Positions 8,236 to 15,989 of a stretch of DNA of 64,000 nucleotides are shown one piece after another (the first letter of the stretch is position 1; each line of letters opens with the position of its first letter). Origin of the DNA: Frankiaceae bacterium (GTDB lineage: Bacteria; Actinomycetota; Actinomycetes; BP-191); assembly GCA_030840645.1 (NCBI GenBank), contig JAVEEC010000051.1, positions 33,326 to 97,325 on the forward strand, in the 5' to 3' direction. The notes beneath the pieces were generated by a model. That model saw nothing but the letters and a program-made list of their open reading frames with translations, had not been told where the DNA came from and did no database searches. A program made the position numbers and the translations under genes.

Positions 8236-8691
8236 CTATTGGGGTACGTCGGCCTCCACGGGCCGCGCGGTGGTGGCGGTCCGCTTGCGCGCGGGCTTCG
8301 GCTCGGGCTCCGGTGCCGGCTCGGCGACCGGTGGCGGGCTCTGGCGCTCGCCGTTGTTCTCCTTGCGGAACGAGTCGTAGATCTCGAGCAGCACCTGCTT
8401 CTGCCGCTCGGTGACCCACTCGTCGCGCAGGATCGCGCCGGGGACGTCGGTGTCGGCGTCGCGCTCCTCGAGGATGCCGGCCTGGACGTACAGCGCCTCG
8501 GCCGAGATGCGCAGCGCCTTCGCGATCTGCTGGAGGATCTCGGCGCTCGGCTTGCGGAGGCCGCGTTCGATCTGGCTGAGGTACGGGTTGCTGACGCCGG
8601 CCAGGCGGGCGAGCTGGCGCAGCGAGATCGACGACGACATCCGCTGCTCGCGGATGTAGTCCCCGAGGTCGCGCACCTTCAACGTCGCCAT
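8236..8691 (-). CDS. XRE-family transcriptional regulator
   Basis: A 151-aa protein with an N-terminal helix-turn-helix (residues 8-65; 'SLRQLARLAGVSNPYLSQIE', then RGLRKPSAEILQQIAKAL), a middle helix and a disordered Pro/Glu/Lys-rich tail. The start MATLKVRDLGDYI is preferred over the longer ORF because -35/-10 boxes sit so close to it that the mRNA would be leaderless. Paired repeats overlap that promoter, so autoregulation is likely. It is the counterpart of Rv0474, upstream of hbhA. Confidence 0.88.
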   Translation of the reverse strand: MATLKVRDLGDYIREQRMSSSISLRQLARLAGVSNPYLSQIERGLRKPSAEILQQIAKALRISAEALYVQAGILEERDADTDVPGAILRDEWVTERQKQVLLEIYDSFRKENNGERQSPPPVAEPAPEPEPKPARKRTATTARPVEADVPQ

Positions 8692-8698
8692 GCAACGG

Positions 8699-8741
8699 AC
8701 GCTAACCGATGGTGCTAGCAATTGCAAGCAGGCGTGCTAGC
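8699..8741 (-). promoter_or_regulatory. Promoter and operator of the XRE-hbhA unit; probable leaderless start
   Basis: On the minus strand a TTGCAA (8727-8722), a 17-bp spacer and a TAGCGT (8704-8699) make a near-ideal sigma-A promoter. The ATG begins 7 nt after the -10 box, so the transcript probably starts at or next to the ATG. Two copies of GTGCTAGC (8712-8719 and 8734-8741) are 22 bp apart, two helical turns, flanking the -35 box. They suggest an operator for the adjacent XRE protein. The upstream copy contains the stop codon of the asparaginase gene. Confidence 0.6.
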
Positions 8742-9699
8742 GCTGAGGTGAGACCTGCCTCACCGCGGGCAGCGGCACCGCCCGGACCTCGCCGACGCGG
8801 ACGCCGCCGCCGAGCACCGGGGGCGACGCCAGGTCGTCCAGAACGGTGTCGTCACCCGTCGCGCCGAGCGCGCGCAGCGCCGCGACGATCACCGGCGGGC
8901 GGGCGCGGGCGGCGCCGTCCTCGATCTTCAACGCCACCGCCGTGCCGTCGGCGAGGGCCGCCGCGTAGACACCCTCGGCGCCGTCCTTGGCGATCAGCCC
9001 GGGAACGGCGCCGATCAGCCTGGTCACGTCGTGCCCGGTGCCGCCGATCAGCTCGGGATGGGCTCGCATCGCGTGCGCCACAGCGCTTTCCGGCGTACCC
9101 GAGGTTGCGCACGCCACCCGGCCGAACGCCCGCGCGAGGCCGGTGAGCGAGAGCGCGAAGATCGGCGCGCCGCAGCCGTCCACGCCCGTCGCCGTGACGT
9201 CCTCGCCGGCGAACGCCGCCACGACGGAACGCAGGTGGACCTGCAACGGGTGGTCCGCGGCGAGGTACCCGTCGAGCGGCCAGCCCTGCGCGACGCAGGC
9301 CGCGAGCATCGCCGCGTGCTTGCCCGAGCAGTTGTGCAGAACCCGCAGCGGCTCGCCGCCGCCCCCGCCCGCCGGCCGGTCCTGCGGGCAGCGGAGCGCG
9401 GACTCGGGAACGCCCGCGCGACCGAGCAGGTCGCGGACCACCTCGACGTGGACCGGCTCGCCCCAGTGGCTCGCGGTCGAGATCGCGACGTGCCTGGAGT
9501 CGAGGCCGAACGCCTCGACGATCCCGAGCCGCAGCATCCCCACCGCCTGCATCGGCTTGTTGCAGGACCTCGGGAACGTGGGCGCGGCGACCGTTCCCAC
9601 GGAGAGGAGGACGTCGCCGGACGGCGACAGCGCGACGACGCTGCCGTGGTGCCGGCTCTCGACGAAGCCCGAGCGGACGACCTCCGCGACGACGGTCAC
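8737..9699 (-). CDS. L-asparaginase II family protein
   Basis: A 320-aa protein of the asparaginase II family (PF06089 type). Family blocks include VVRSGFVESRHHGSVVAL at the start, SCNKPMQAVGM, SASHWGEPVHV-like 'STASHWGEP', NCSGKHAAMLAAC and GVDGCGAPIFALSL. The GTG start overlaps the upstream HD-GYP stop as GTGA, so the ORF track's longer version is not used. Expected reaction: asparagine to aspartate plus ammonia. The linkage to signalling genes is probably operon convenience. Confidence 0.9.
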   Translation of the reverse strand: MTVVAEVVRSGFVESRHHGSVVALSPSGDVLLSVGTVAAPTFPRSCNKPMQAVGMLRLGIVEAFGLDSRHVAISTASHWGEPVHVEVVRDLLGRAGVPESALRCPQDRPAGGGGGEPLRVLHNCSGKHAAMLAACVAQGWPLDGYLAADHPLQVHLRSVVAAFAGEDVTATGVDGCGAPIFALSLTGLARAFGRVACATSGTPESAVAHAMRAHPELIGGTGHDVTRLIGAVPGLIAKDGAEGVYAAALADGTAVALKIEDGAARARPPVIVAALRALGATGDDTVLDDLASPPVLGGGVRVGEVRAVPLPAVRQVSPQR

Positions 9700-10430
9700 G
9701 AGCGCGGGCCGAACCCCACCGCCCGGCCGTTGTCGCCCCGCAGCTCGGCGCACATGGCGACGAACGCGGTGACGACGTCCGGGTCGAACTGCGTGCCGCC
9801 GCAGCGGTCGATCTCGGCCACGGCGTCGTCGAACGGCAGCGCCCGCCGGTACGGCCGGTCCGAGGTCATCGCGTCGAACGTGTCGCACACCGAGAAGATG
9901 CGCGCGCCCAGCGGGATGCCCTCCTCGGCCAGGCCGTCGGGGTACCCCTTGCCGTCCCAGCGTTCGTGGTGGCAGCGGATGATGTCGACGGAGTCGTTGA
10001 GGAACTGGATCGGGGCGACGATCTGCACGCCGATGATCGGGTGCGTCTTCATCACCTCGTACTCCTCCTCGGTCAGCGGCCCCGGCTTGCAGAGGATCGA
10101 CTCGGGGATGCCGACCTTGCCGACGTCGTGCAGGAGGAAGCCGTAGGACAGGGCCGGGCCGATCTCGACGCCGGGCATGACGACGCGGGCGAGGGCGCGG
10201 GCGTAGTCGTGGGTGCGGTCGAGGTGCTCGCGGGTCGAGGAGTCCTTCGCCTCGACGATGAACGCCAGCGTCCGCACGGTCGCGAGGTAGCTCTCCTGCA
10301 GTCGGGTCAGCGCGTCGGCCAGCTCCTCGGAGCGGGTGCGCTCCGCCTGGTACAGCGCGTTGACGTCGCGCGCGAAGACGACGAGCTGCTCCTTGGCCCT
10401 GGCGAGCTCGGCCGCGTCGTCAGGCTCCAC
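9696..10430 (-). CDS. HD-GYP domain protein (putative c-di-GMP phosphodiesterase)
   Basis: A 244-aa protein. Residues 1-50 form a coiled coil (ELARAKEQLVVFARDVNALYQ); an HD-GYP domain follows with HDVGKVGIP near residue 118 and HHERWDGKGYPDGL near 170, both motifs intact. The family hydrolyses cyclic-di-GMP. It overlaps the receiver-domain gene by 11 bp, so the two may work as a split version of the usual receiver/HD-GYP response regulator. An RsiG-like c-di-GMP-binding protein is two genes upstream. Confidence 0.9.
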   Translation of the reverse strand: MEPDDAAELARAKEQLVVFARDVNALYQAERTRSEELADALTRLQESYLATVRTLAFIVEAKDSSTREHLDRTHDYARALARVVMPGVEIGPALSYGFLLHDVGKVGIPESILCKPGPLTEEEYEVMKTHPIIGVQIVAPIQFLNDSVDIIRCHHERWDGKGYPDGLAEEGIPLGARIFSVCDTFDAMTSDRPYRRALPFDDAVAEIDRCGGTQFDPDVVTAFVAMCAELRGDNGRAVGFGPRS

Positions 10431-10800
10431 CGATCGGCTCCTCGTCGAGGAGGCGGAACAGGTCGAGCCCGCTGAACGGCTTCACGATGTAGCCCACGGC
10501 CCCCGCCGCCTCGGCCGCGTCGCGGGCGGCCGCGTCGGCGCGGGCGGTGAGCATCACGACGCGCGGGCCCTCGTCGCCGTAGGCGTCGCGCAGCGCGCGG
10601 CAGACCGCGAACCCGTCCATCCCCGGCATCATCGCGTCGAGCAGCACGACGTCGGGGCGGACCTTGTCCGCCAGCGCCAGCGCGGTGTCTCCGTCGGACG
10701 CGTGGTGCACCTCGACGTCGTCCAGCTCGAGCATCGTGACCACGACGTCGCGGGTGATCGCCTCGTCGTCGACCACCAGGACGACCCGCCGGGGCCGCAC
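10420..10800 (-). CDS. Stand-alone response regulator receiver protein
   Basis: A 126-aa CheY-like receiver: acidic pair in VVDDEAITRD, phospho-acceptor Asp in VVLLDAMMPGMDG, Thr in VMLTARAD and Lys in YIVKPFSG. It has no output domain; its 3' end overlaps the HD-GYP gene, which is likely its partner. No histidine kinase is nearby. The start codon is GTG. Confidence 0.92.
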   Translation of the reverse strand: MRPRRVVLVVDDEAITRDVVVTMLELDDVEVHHASDGDTALALADKVRPDVVLLDAMMPGMDGFAVCRALRDAYGDEGPRVVMLTARADAAARDAAEAAGAVGYIVKPFSGLDLFRLLDEEPIGGA

Positions 10801-10805
10801 GGCGC

Positions 10806-11369
10806 TCAGGCGCCCGCGGGCGGACCGGTCAGCAGGTCCGAGGGGTCGGCCTCGCCGTCCCGGTAGCGGCGGGTGATCTCCGCCGCGCAGATGTCGAGGA
10901 TGGCGAAGATGCGGCGGCGCCTGCTGGAGAGGCCGGCCTCCTCGCGTTCGAAGACGGCCAGCTCGGAACGCAGCTCGTCGTCGGTGCGCGCGCTGACGTC
11001 GCTGAGGTCCACGTCGGCGACGAGCGACTCGACGTAACGCCGGTGCTCGTCGGCGCGCGACGGCTCGATGGCCGTGTGCCGGCCGAGGCCGCGCGGCGCC
11101 CGCCTGGGACCCGAGTCGCCCAGGATCTTCGGCAGCTCCGCGAGCAGCGACCCGGAGCCGTCGTCCGCGCGGTGTGCCAGCTCGGCACGCAGGATGTCGA
11201 CGCGGCCCTGGACGAGCCGGCGCAGGTAGGAGACGTCGGTCTCCTCCTGCTCGGCCTCGTGGCGGTGCTCGCGGAGGTCGGCGAGCGACATCGTCTCGAG
11301 GCCGGCGAGGAAGTCGTCGTCGAGGACGCGGTCACTGCGGCGGCTGCCCCCGGTGCTGCCCTCGGTCAC
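10806..11369 (-). CDS. rsiG: RsiG-like c-di-GMP-binding anti-sigma factor candidate
   Basis: A 187-aa helical protein. Its first helical block contains ETDVSYLRRLVQGRVD, an exact match to the E(X)3S(X)2R(X)3Q(X)3D motif by which Streptomyces RsiG binds c-di-GMP. A second copy is EAGLSSRRRRIFAILD, with Phe in place of Gln. The family uses the two helices to clasp a c-di-GMP dimer and sequester the sigma factor WhiG. No whiG is in the window, so the partner is inferred. The GTG start overlaps the upstream gene as GTGA. The adjacent HD-GYP gene supports a c-di-GMP module. Confidence 0.75.
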   Translation of the reverse strand: MTEGSTGGSRRSDRVLDDDFLAGLETMSLADLREHRHEAEQEETDVSYLRRLVQGRVDILRAELAHRADDGSGSLLAELPKILGDSGPRRAPRGLGRHTAIEPSRADEHRRYVESLVADVDLSDVSARTDDELRSELAVFEREEAGLSSRRRRIFAILDICAAEITRRYRDGEADPSDLLTGPPAGA

Positions 11370-12214
11370 TGCTCTCGCCCCTCTCGTCCGGCGCTCATGC
11401 CCAGCAGGTCGCGCGCCTCGCGGGGAGAGAGCGGGGGGCGTTGGGCGAGCGTAGCCAGCGTAGCCGCTCGGTCGACAAGCTGGGCGTTGTCGCGTACGGG
11501 CTGTCGTGCCGCGAACGTCAGCGTGTCCTCCATGCCGACCCGCAGGTGCCCGCCGTGCGCCAGCGCCGCGAGCATGACCGGGATCGTCGTCCGGCCGACC
11601 CCCGTCGCCGAGAACGTCGCGCCGTCCGGCAGCGCGGCGACGCACGCGGCGAGCTGCGCGGGCGTGCCCGGCATCGCGCCGGGGACGCCCATGACCAGGT
11701 CGACGTGGACGTGGCCGCCCGGCGGCGGGCCGTAGGCGTCGACCAGCCGGGTGACGGTCGCGAGGTGGCCGGGCTCGAAGCACTCGAACTCGGGAACGAT
11801 GCCGCGCTCCTGCATCCGCGTGTAGAGCGCGGCGATGAACGCCGGGCGGTTCATGAACACGTCGTCGCCGAAGTTCACCGTGCCGCAGGTCAGGCTGGCC
11901 CCGTCGGGGCGCGCGTCCAGGACCGCGAGGCGGGCCTCCTCGGGGTCGTGCACGCCGCCGCCGGTCGAGAGCTGCACGATCAGGCCGGTGGTCTCGCGCA
12001 GCGCGGTGACGGTCTCGGTGAGCGCGCCGACGTCGAGCGACGACGCGTCGTCGGCGTCGCGCAAGTGGACGTGGATCAGCGCCGCGCCCGCGGCCTCGCA
12101 CTCCTTCGCCGTACGCAGCAGCTCGTCCAGCGTGGTCGGCAACGTGGGCGCGTCGGCCTTCGCGGTCTCCGCGCCCGTGGGCGCGACGGAGATCAGCGTT
12201 CCCGGCATGCCCAT
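11366..12214 (-). CDS. BKACE family (3-keto-5-aminohexanoate cleavage-type) enzyme
   Basis: A 282-aa TIM-barrel protein (DUF849/BKACE). Metal ligands are visible in IHVHLRDADD near residue 48 and HGGHLRVGMEDTL near 225, and the catalytic region QLSTGGG is present. The family condenses a beta-keto acid with acetyl-CoA to give acetoacetate and a new CoA ester; the kce enzyme of lysine fermentation is the prototype, but most members act on other beta-keto acids. The substrate is unknown here. It is the first gene of the overlapping signalling chain. Confidence 0.88.
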   Translation of the reverse strand: MGMPGTLISVAPTGAETAKADAPTLPTTLDELLRTAKECEAAGAALIHVHLRDADDASSLDVGALTETVTALRETTGLIVQLSTGGGVHDPEEARLAVLDARPDGASLTCGTVNFGDDVFMNRPAFIAALYTRMQERGIVPEFECFEPGHLATVTRLVDAYGPPPGGHVHVDLVMGVPGAMPGTPAQLAACVAALPDGATFSATGVGRTTIPVMLAALAHGGHLRVGMEDTLTFAARQPVRDNAQLVDRAATLATLAQRPPLSPREARDLLGMSAGREGREQ

Positions 12215-12240
12215 GATCGTCGCACGCCGCGCGGGGCTGG

Positions 12241-13233
12241 TCAGCCGCAGAAGCGCCGGACGTACGGGTACGGGTCGACCGGCGCGCCGCCGCCGGGGTG
12301 CACCTCGAAGTGCACGTGCGACGGGCCGCCGCGCGCGTTGCCGCTGTCACCGACGTACGCGATGACCTCGCCCGCGGCGACGCGCTGGCCGGCGTGCGAG
12401 GCGTACCGCGACATGTGCGCGTAGAAGTACTCGTTGCCGTCGTTGCCGCGCAGGTAGACCTGCAGGCCGCCGTTGCCGCTGGTCGAGGTCCGCGTGACGA
12501 CGCCGTCGGTGACGGCGTACGACGGCGACCCGTACGGCGCGAACACGTCCGTCCCCTTGTGCCGCCGCCCGCCGGACCGCTGCGCTCCCCAGGTGCTGCG
12601 GTACGCGCGCGTCGGCCCGACCAGGCAGGCGTACCGGCCGTTCAGGCGGGCCCGGCTGGCGCGCGGCTTGCCGGCCGCCCGGGTGCGACCCGACGCGGCC
12701 CGCTCGGCGGCGGCGTCCGCGGCGCCGAGGCGGGCGAGCAGCCCCTTGAGGGCGGCGGAGTCGGCGGCGAGTGCCCGGTGCACGGCCGACGCGTCGCGCC
12801 GGGCCAGGTCGAGGTCGCGGCGCTGGGCGCGCATCTGGCGCGTGAGCGCCGCGCCGCGGCGGAGCAGCAGGTCGTCGCGGCGGGAGGCGGCGTTGAGGAG
12901 GTCGAGGCGTTCGATGACAGTGCCGGGGTCGGCCGTGGACATCATCACGACGATCGGGTCGGCGCCGAGACCGTGCTGGTACGCGGCCCGCGCGCGAGCG
13001 GCGAACCGCGTGCGGATCGTCCTGAGCTCGCGCTCGGTCGCGGCGAGGCGGCGGTCGAGGCCCGCCATCCGGTCGGCAAGCACGCCCTCGCGCTCCTCCG
13101 CGTCCTGGACGCGCGCCGCGAGGACGGCGAGGCGGGCGCGGGCGCTGGCCCCCGGGTCGGCGGACGCCGTCACCGGGGCATGGGTGAGCGCCAGGACAGC
13201 GGTGAGCAGGACGGCGAGGCGGCGAACGAGCAC
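12241..13233 (-). CDS. Secreted M23 family metallopeptidase with coiled coil
   Basis: A 330-aa protein starting at the GTG before LVRRLAVLLTAVLALTHAPV, a signal peptide ending near ASA. Residues 35-200 form long Ala/Arg/Leu coiled coils; the C-terminal LytM domain has GGRRHKGTDVFAPYG and GPSHVHFEVHP, the zinc and catalytic His residues. Peptidases of this architecture cut peptidoglycan cross-bridges or, as in EnvC/NlpD, activate amidases. The region upstream of the GTG is a divergent promoter with the DUF4388 gene. Confidence 0.9.
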   Translation of the reverse strand: MLVRRLAVLLTAVLALTHAPVTASADPGASARARLAVLAARVQDAEEREGVLADRMAGLDRRLAATERELRTIRTRFAARARAAYQHGLGADPIVVMMSTADPGTVIERLDLLNAASRRDDLLLRRGAALTRQMRAQRRDLDLARRDASAVHRALAADSAALKGLLARLGAADAAAERAASGRTRAAGKPRASRARLNGRYACLVGPTRAYRSTWGAQRSGGRRHKGTDVFAPYGSPSYAVTDGVVTRTSTSGNGGLQVYLRGNDGNEYFYAHMSRYASHAGQRVAAGEVIAYVGDSGNARGGPSHVHFEVHPGGGAPVDPYPYVRRFCG

Positions 13234-13376
13234 GGGCGCGACCGTAGCAGGCGACGTGCGCAGCGGGCCAACGCGGGCTCCGCGGCCCGAGGGGATTCGT
13301 TGCGCCATCTGGCTCAATGATCGCGACCCCGCTGCCGATGCCATCAGAACACGATGAACGGTGCGGGAGGCGCGCG

Positions 13377-15437
13377 GTGCTGAAGGGCGACTTGAGCGCC
13401 ACGCCGCTGTCCGACGTGCTCACCGACCTCGCGGCGCAGGCCGCGACCGGCTGCCTCCACATCGACGACGAGTCCGGCGACGAGGCGCTCGTCCACCTCA
13501 AGAACGGCCTCGTCTACGCCGCCTACGTCCCCGGCCGGCGCCCCCAGCTCGGTGCCCGGCTGATCTCGTCCGGCGCGCTCGCGCCCGAGGCGCTCGCCGA
13601 GGCCCTCGAAGCGCAGGCGACCGAGCTGCAGGGCTGGCGGCTCGGCGAGCTGCTCGTCCACCTCGGGTACGTCGAGCGGTCCGTCGTCGAGGCGTTCGTC
13701 CTCGAACAGCTCCGCGAGTCGTGCTTCGACCTCTCCCGCTGGCCGTCCGGGCGTTACCGCTTCCGCAAGAACGAGAAGACCCGCGAGGACGTCGGCTCGC
13801 ACGCCACCGTCGCCGACCTGCTCGCCGAGGTCGCCCACCGGCGCGCCGAGTGGGAGGTCATCGAGGGCGTCGTCCACGGTCCTTCCGCCGTGCCGATCCT
13901 CTCCGCGAACGGTCCTGGCTCGGCCGAGATGACGCTCGACCAGGACCAGTGGGCGCTGCTCTGCAAGGTCGACGGCGAACGCACCGTCGCTCAGCTCGCC
14001 CGCGACTGCGGGTTCACGACGTTCGAGGCCGGCCGGATCGTGTACACGCTCGTGGGCGCCGGGCTGCTCGACGTCGAGGAGACGTTCGCGATCGAGGCCG
14101 AGCCGGCGGTGGATGCCGAGGACGCCGTCGCGACGCTGCAACGGATCACCAGCGCGCTGTTCGTGCCGTTGACACCCGTGGAGCCCGAGCCGGTCGAGGA
14201 GCTCGCGCTGCCGACCCACCTGCGTTCCGAGCTCGCGTCGCTGACCGCCGCGATCGCGGACCTGCCGTCGCTGGCGATGCCCGAGACGTTGGCGCCCCCG
14301 GCGCCCGCGGAGCCGGTGGTGGAACTGCCGCCGGACCCGTTCGGCGACTCGCTCGCGCGGGTGTCCGAGGCGTTGAACGCCCTGCTCGGCGACGCCCTGC
14401 CGCCCGTTCCGCGGCGCGAGCCCCCCAAGCCCGAGGAGCCCTCCGCCGAGGAGACCGAACGAGCCCGCGAGGAAGCCGAGCGGACCGACCGGAGCCGTGC
14501 CGCCGCTGCCGCCGAGCTGGCGGAGGCGCACGCGATGGCCGAGGCCGCGCGGGCGGGGCGTTCCGGGCCGCGGCTGGGGCGGCGTTCGCGGATCCAGGCC
14601 GAGGCGGCGGAGACCGCGCGGGCCGAGGCCGAACGCGCCGAGGCCGAACGCGTCGCGGCCGAGGAGGCAGCGGCCGAGGCCGCGCGCGTTGAAGCCGAGC
14701 GCGTTGAAGCCGAGCGCGTCGCGGAGCAGGCCGAGGCCGAGCGCCTCGAAGCGGAGCGGGTCGCTGCCGAGGAAGCCGCGCGCCTCGAAGCCGAGCGCGT
14801 CGCCGCCGAGCAGGCCGCGGCCGAGGAAGCAGCGCGCGTCGAAGCCGAGCGCGTCGCCGCCGAGGAAGCAGCGCGCGTCGAAGCCGAGCGCCTCGCCGCG
14901 GAACAGGCCGAGGCCGCGCGACTCGAAGCCGAGCGACTCGAGGCAGAGCGCGTTGCTGCCGAGGAAGCGGCGCGGCTCGAAGCCGAGCGCCTCGCCGCCG
15001 AGCAGGCCGAAGCGCTGCGACTCGAAGCGGAGCGCGTCGCCGCCGAGGAAGCCGCGCGCCTCGAAGCCGAGCGCGTCGCCGCCGAGCATGCTGCCCAGAC
15101 CCCGGAACCCCAGCCGGAGCCCGTCAGCGCGTTCGACGTGGCGTCGATGCTGCGCGACTTCAACGACGTTCCCGAGCAGCCCGCGGACACCGTCGAGTCG
15201 ATCGAGGAGTTCGTCCCGGCGGACCGGGCGACCGGGTCAGACCCGGCGCCAGCGTTCGCGAACGGCTCGCGCTCCGGCCTCTCCGAGACCGCCGCGCTAC
15301 TGCGCGAGCTCACCAGCCTCGGCCTGGACGACGACCCCGAGCCGCCCGCCAGGACGGCGAACGGCGCCGCCCCCGCCAAGCCCGCCCCACCCGCCAAGGA
15401 GCAGCCGAAGAAGCGGAAGGGCCTGTTCGGCCGCTGA
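13377..15437 (+). CDS. DUF4388 domain protein with long coiled coil
   Basis: The GTG at 13377 is 6 bp from GGGAGG and precedes LKGDLSATPLSDVLTDLAAQ, the start of a DUF4388 domain (about residues 1-150). A winged-helix-like segment follows ('LCKVDGERTVAQLARDCGF'), then a Pro-rich linker. From about residue 395 to 575 there is a repetitive Glu/Ala/Arg coiled coil of units such as EAERVAAEEAARL. The tail ends in a Lys-rich KKRKGLFGR. DUF4388 proteins occur in signalling and gliding contexts, but no activity is known. The coiled coil is probably a scaffold. Confidence 0.78.
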   Translation: MLKGDLSATPLSDVLTDLAAQAATGCLHIDDESGDEALVHLKNGLVYAAYVPGRRPQLGARLISSGALAPEALAEALEAQATELQGWRLGELLVHLGYVERSVVEAFVLEQLRESCFDLSRWPSGRYRFRKNEKTREDVGSHATVADLLAEVAHRRAEWEVIEGVVHGPSAVPILSANGPGSAEMTLDQDQWALLCKVDGERTVAQLARDCGFTTFEAGRIVYTLVGAGLLDVEETFAIEAEPAVDAEDAVATLQRITSALFVPLTPVEPEPVEELALPTHLRSELASLTAAIADLPSLAMPETLAPPAPAEPVVELPPDPFGDSLARVSEALNALLGDALPPVPRREPPKPEEPSAEETERAREEAERTDRSRAAAAAELAEAHAMAEAARAGRSGPRLGRRSRIQAEAAETARAEAERAEAERVAAEEAAAEAARVEAERVEAERVAEQAEAERLEAERVAAEEAARLEAERVAAEQAAAEEAARVEAERVAAEEAARVEAERLAAEQAEAARLEAERLEAERVAAEEAARLEAERLAAEQAEALRLEAERVAAEEAARLEAERVAAEHAAQTPEPQPEPVSAFDVASMLRDFNDVPEQPADTVESIEEFVPADRATGSDPAPAFANGSRSGLSETAALLRELTSLGLDDDPEPPARTANGAAPAKPAPPAKEQPKKRKGLFGR
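14596..15090 (+). repeat. Tandem coding repeats of the DUF4388 coiled coil
   Basis: Degenerate units such as GAAGCCGAGCGCGTCGCC recur many times with small synonymous and non-synonymous changes, encoding alternating EAERV/AAEEAAR blocks. The regular heptad-like spacing and near-identity at DNA level suggest expansion by slippage or unequal exchange. The reading frame is intact throughout. Confidence 0.8.
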
Positions 15438-15461
15438 GGTCGTCGAGGTCGTCGGGTGCGC

Positions 15462-15926
15462 TCAGACGCCGAGGTCCTTGCGGAGCTTCTCGACGTGGCC
15501 GGTCGCCTTGACTCCGTACATGGCGCGGTCGACGCGGCCCTGCTCGTCCAGCACGAACGTCGACCTGATGACGCCGACGACGTCCTTGCCGTACAGCTTC
15601 TTCGCGCCGTACGCGCCGTACGCCTCCAGCACCTCACGCGACGGGTCGGACAGCAGCGGGAACGTCAGCCCCTCGGCGTCGCGGAACTTCGCGAGCTTCT
15701 CCGGCTTGTCCGGCGAGATGCCGACGACGGCGTACCCGGCGGCTTCCCAGTCCGGCAGCGAGTCGCGGAACCCGCACGCCTGCTTGGTGCAGCCGGGCGT
15801 GGAGGCGGCCGGGTAGAAGTAGACGATCACCTTCCGGCCGCGCAGGTCGGCCAGGCTGACGGTCGACCCGTCCGCAGTCGGCAGCGTGAATGGCGGGGCA
15901 ATATCGCCAGGAACGAGTCGGGTCAC
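15462..15926 (-). CDS. bcp: Thioredoxin-dependent peroxiredoxin (Bcp/PrxQ type)
   Basis: A 154-aa protein with the PrxQ signature FYPAASTPGCTKQACGFRD: the peroxidatic Cys near residue 46 and a resolving Cys five residues later. It reduces hydrogen peroxide and organic peroxides using thioredoxin. The GTG start at 15926 is preferred; the longer ORF-track version extends into a neighbouring promoter region. It converges with the DUF4388 gene. Confidence 0.93.
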   Translation of the reverse strand: MTRLVPGDIAPPFTLPTADGSTVSLADLRGRKVIVYFYPAASTPGCTKQACGFRDSLPDWEAAGYAVVGISPDKPEKLAKFRDAEGLTFPLLSDPSREVLEAYGAYGAKKLYGKDVVGVIRSTFVLDEQGRVDRAMYGVKATGHVEKLRKDLGV

Positions 15927-15989
15927 GGCTGGAAAGACTAGCCTCGGAGCGTGTTCAGGGGCCTGCCCGGACGCGCCGATGGAGAACCC

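Noticed and set aside
14596-15090. CRISPR-like or intergenic tandem repeat
   Set aside because: The repeats are in frame within one ORF, vary in length and have no regular unique spacers.
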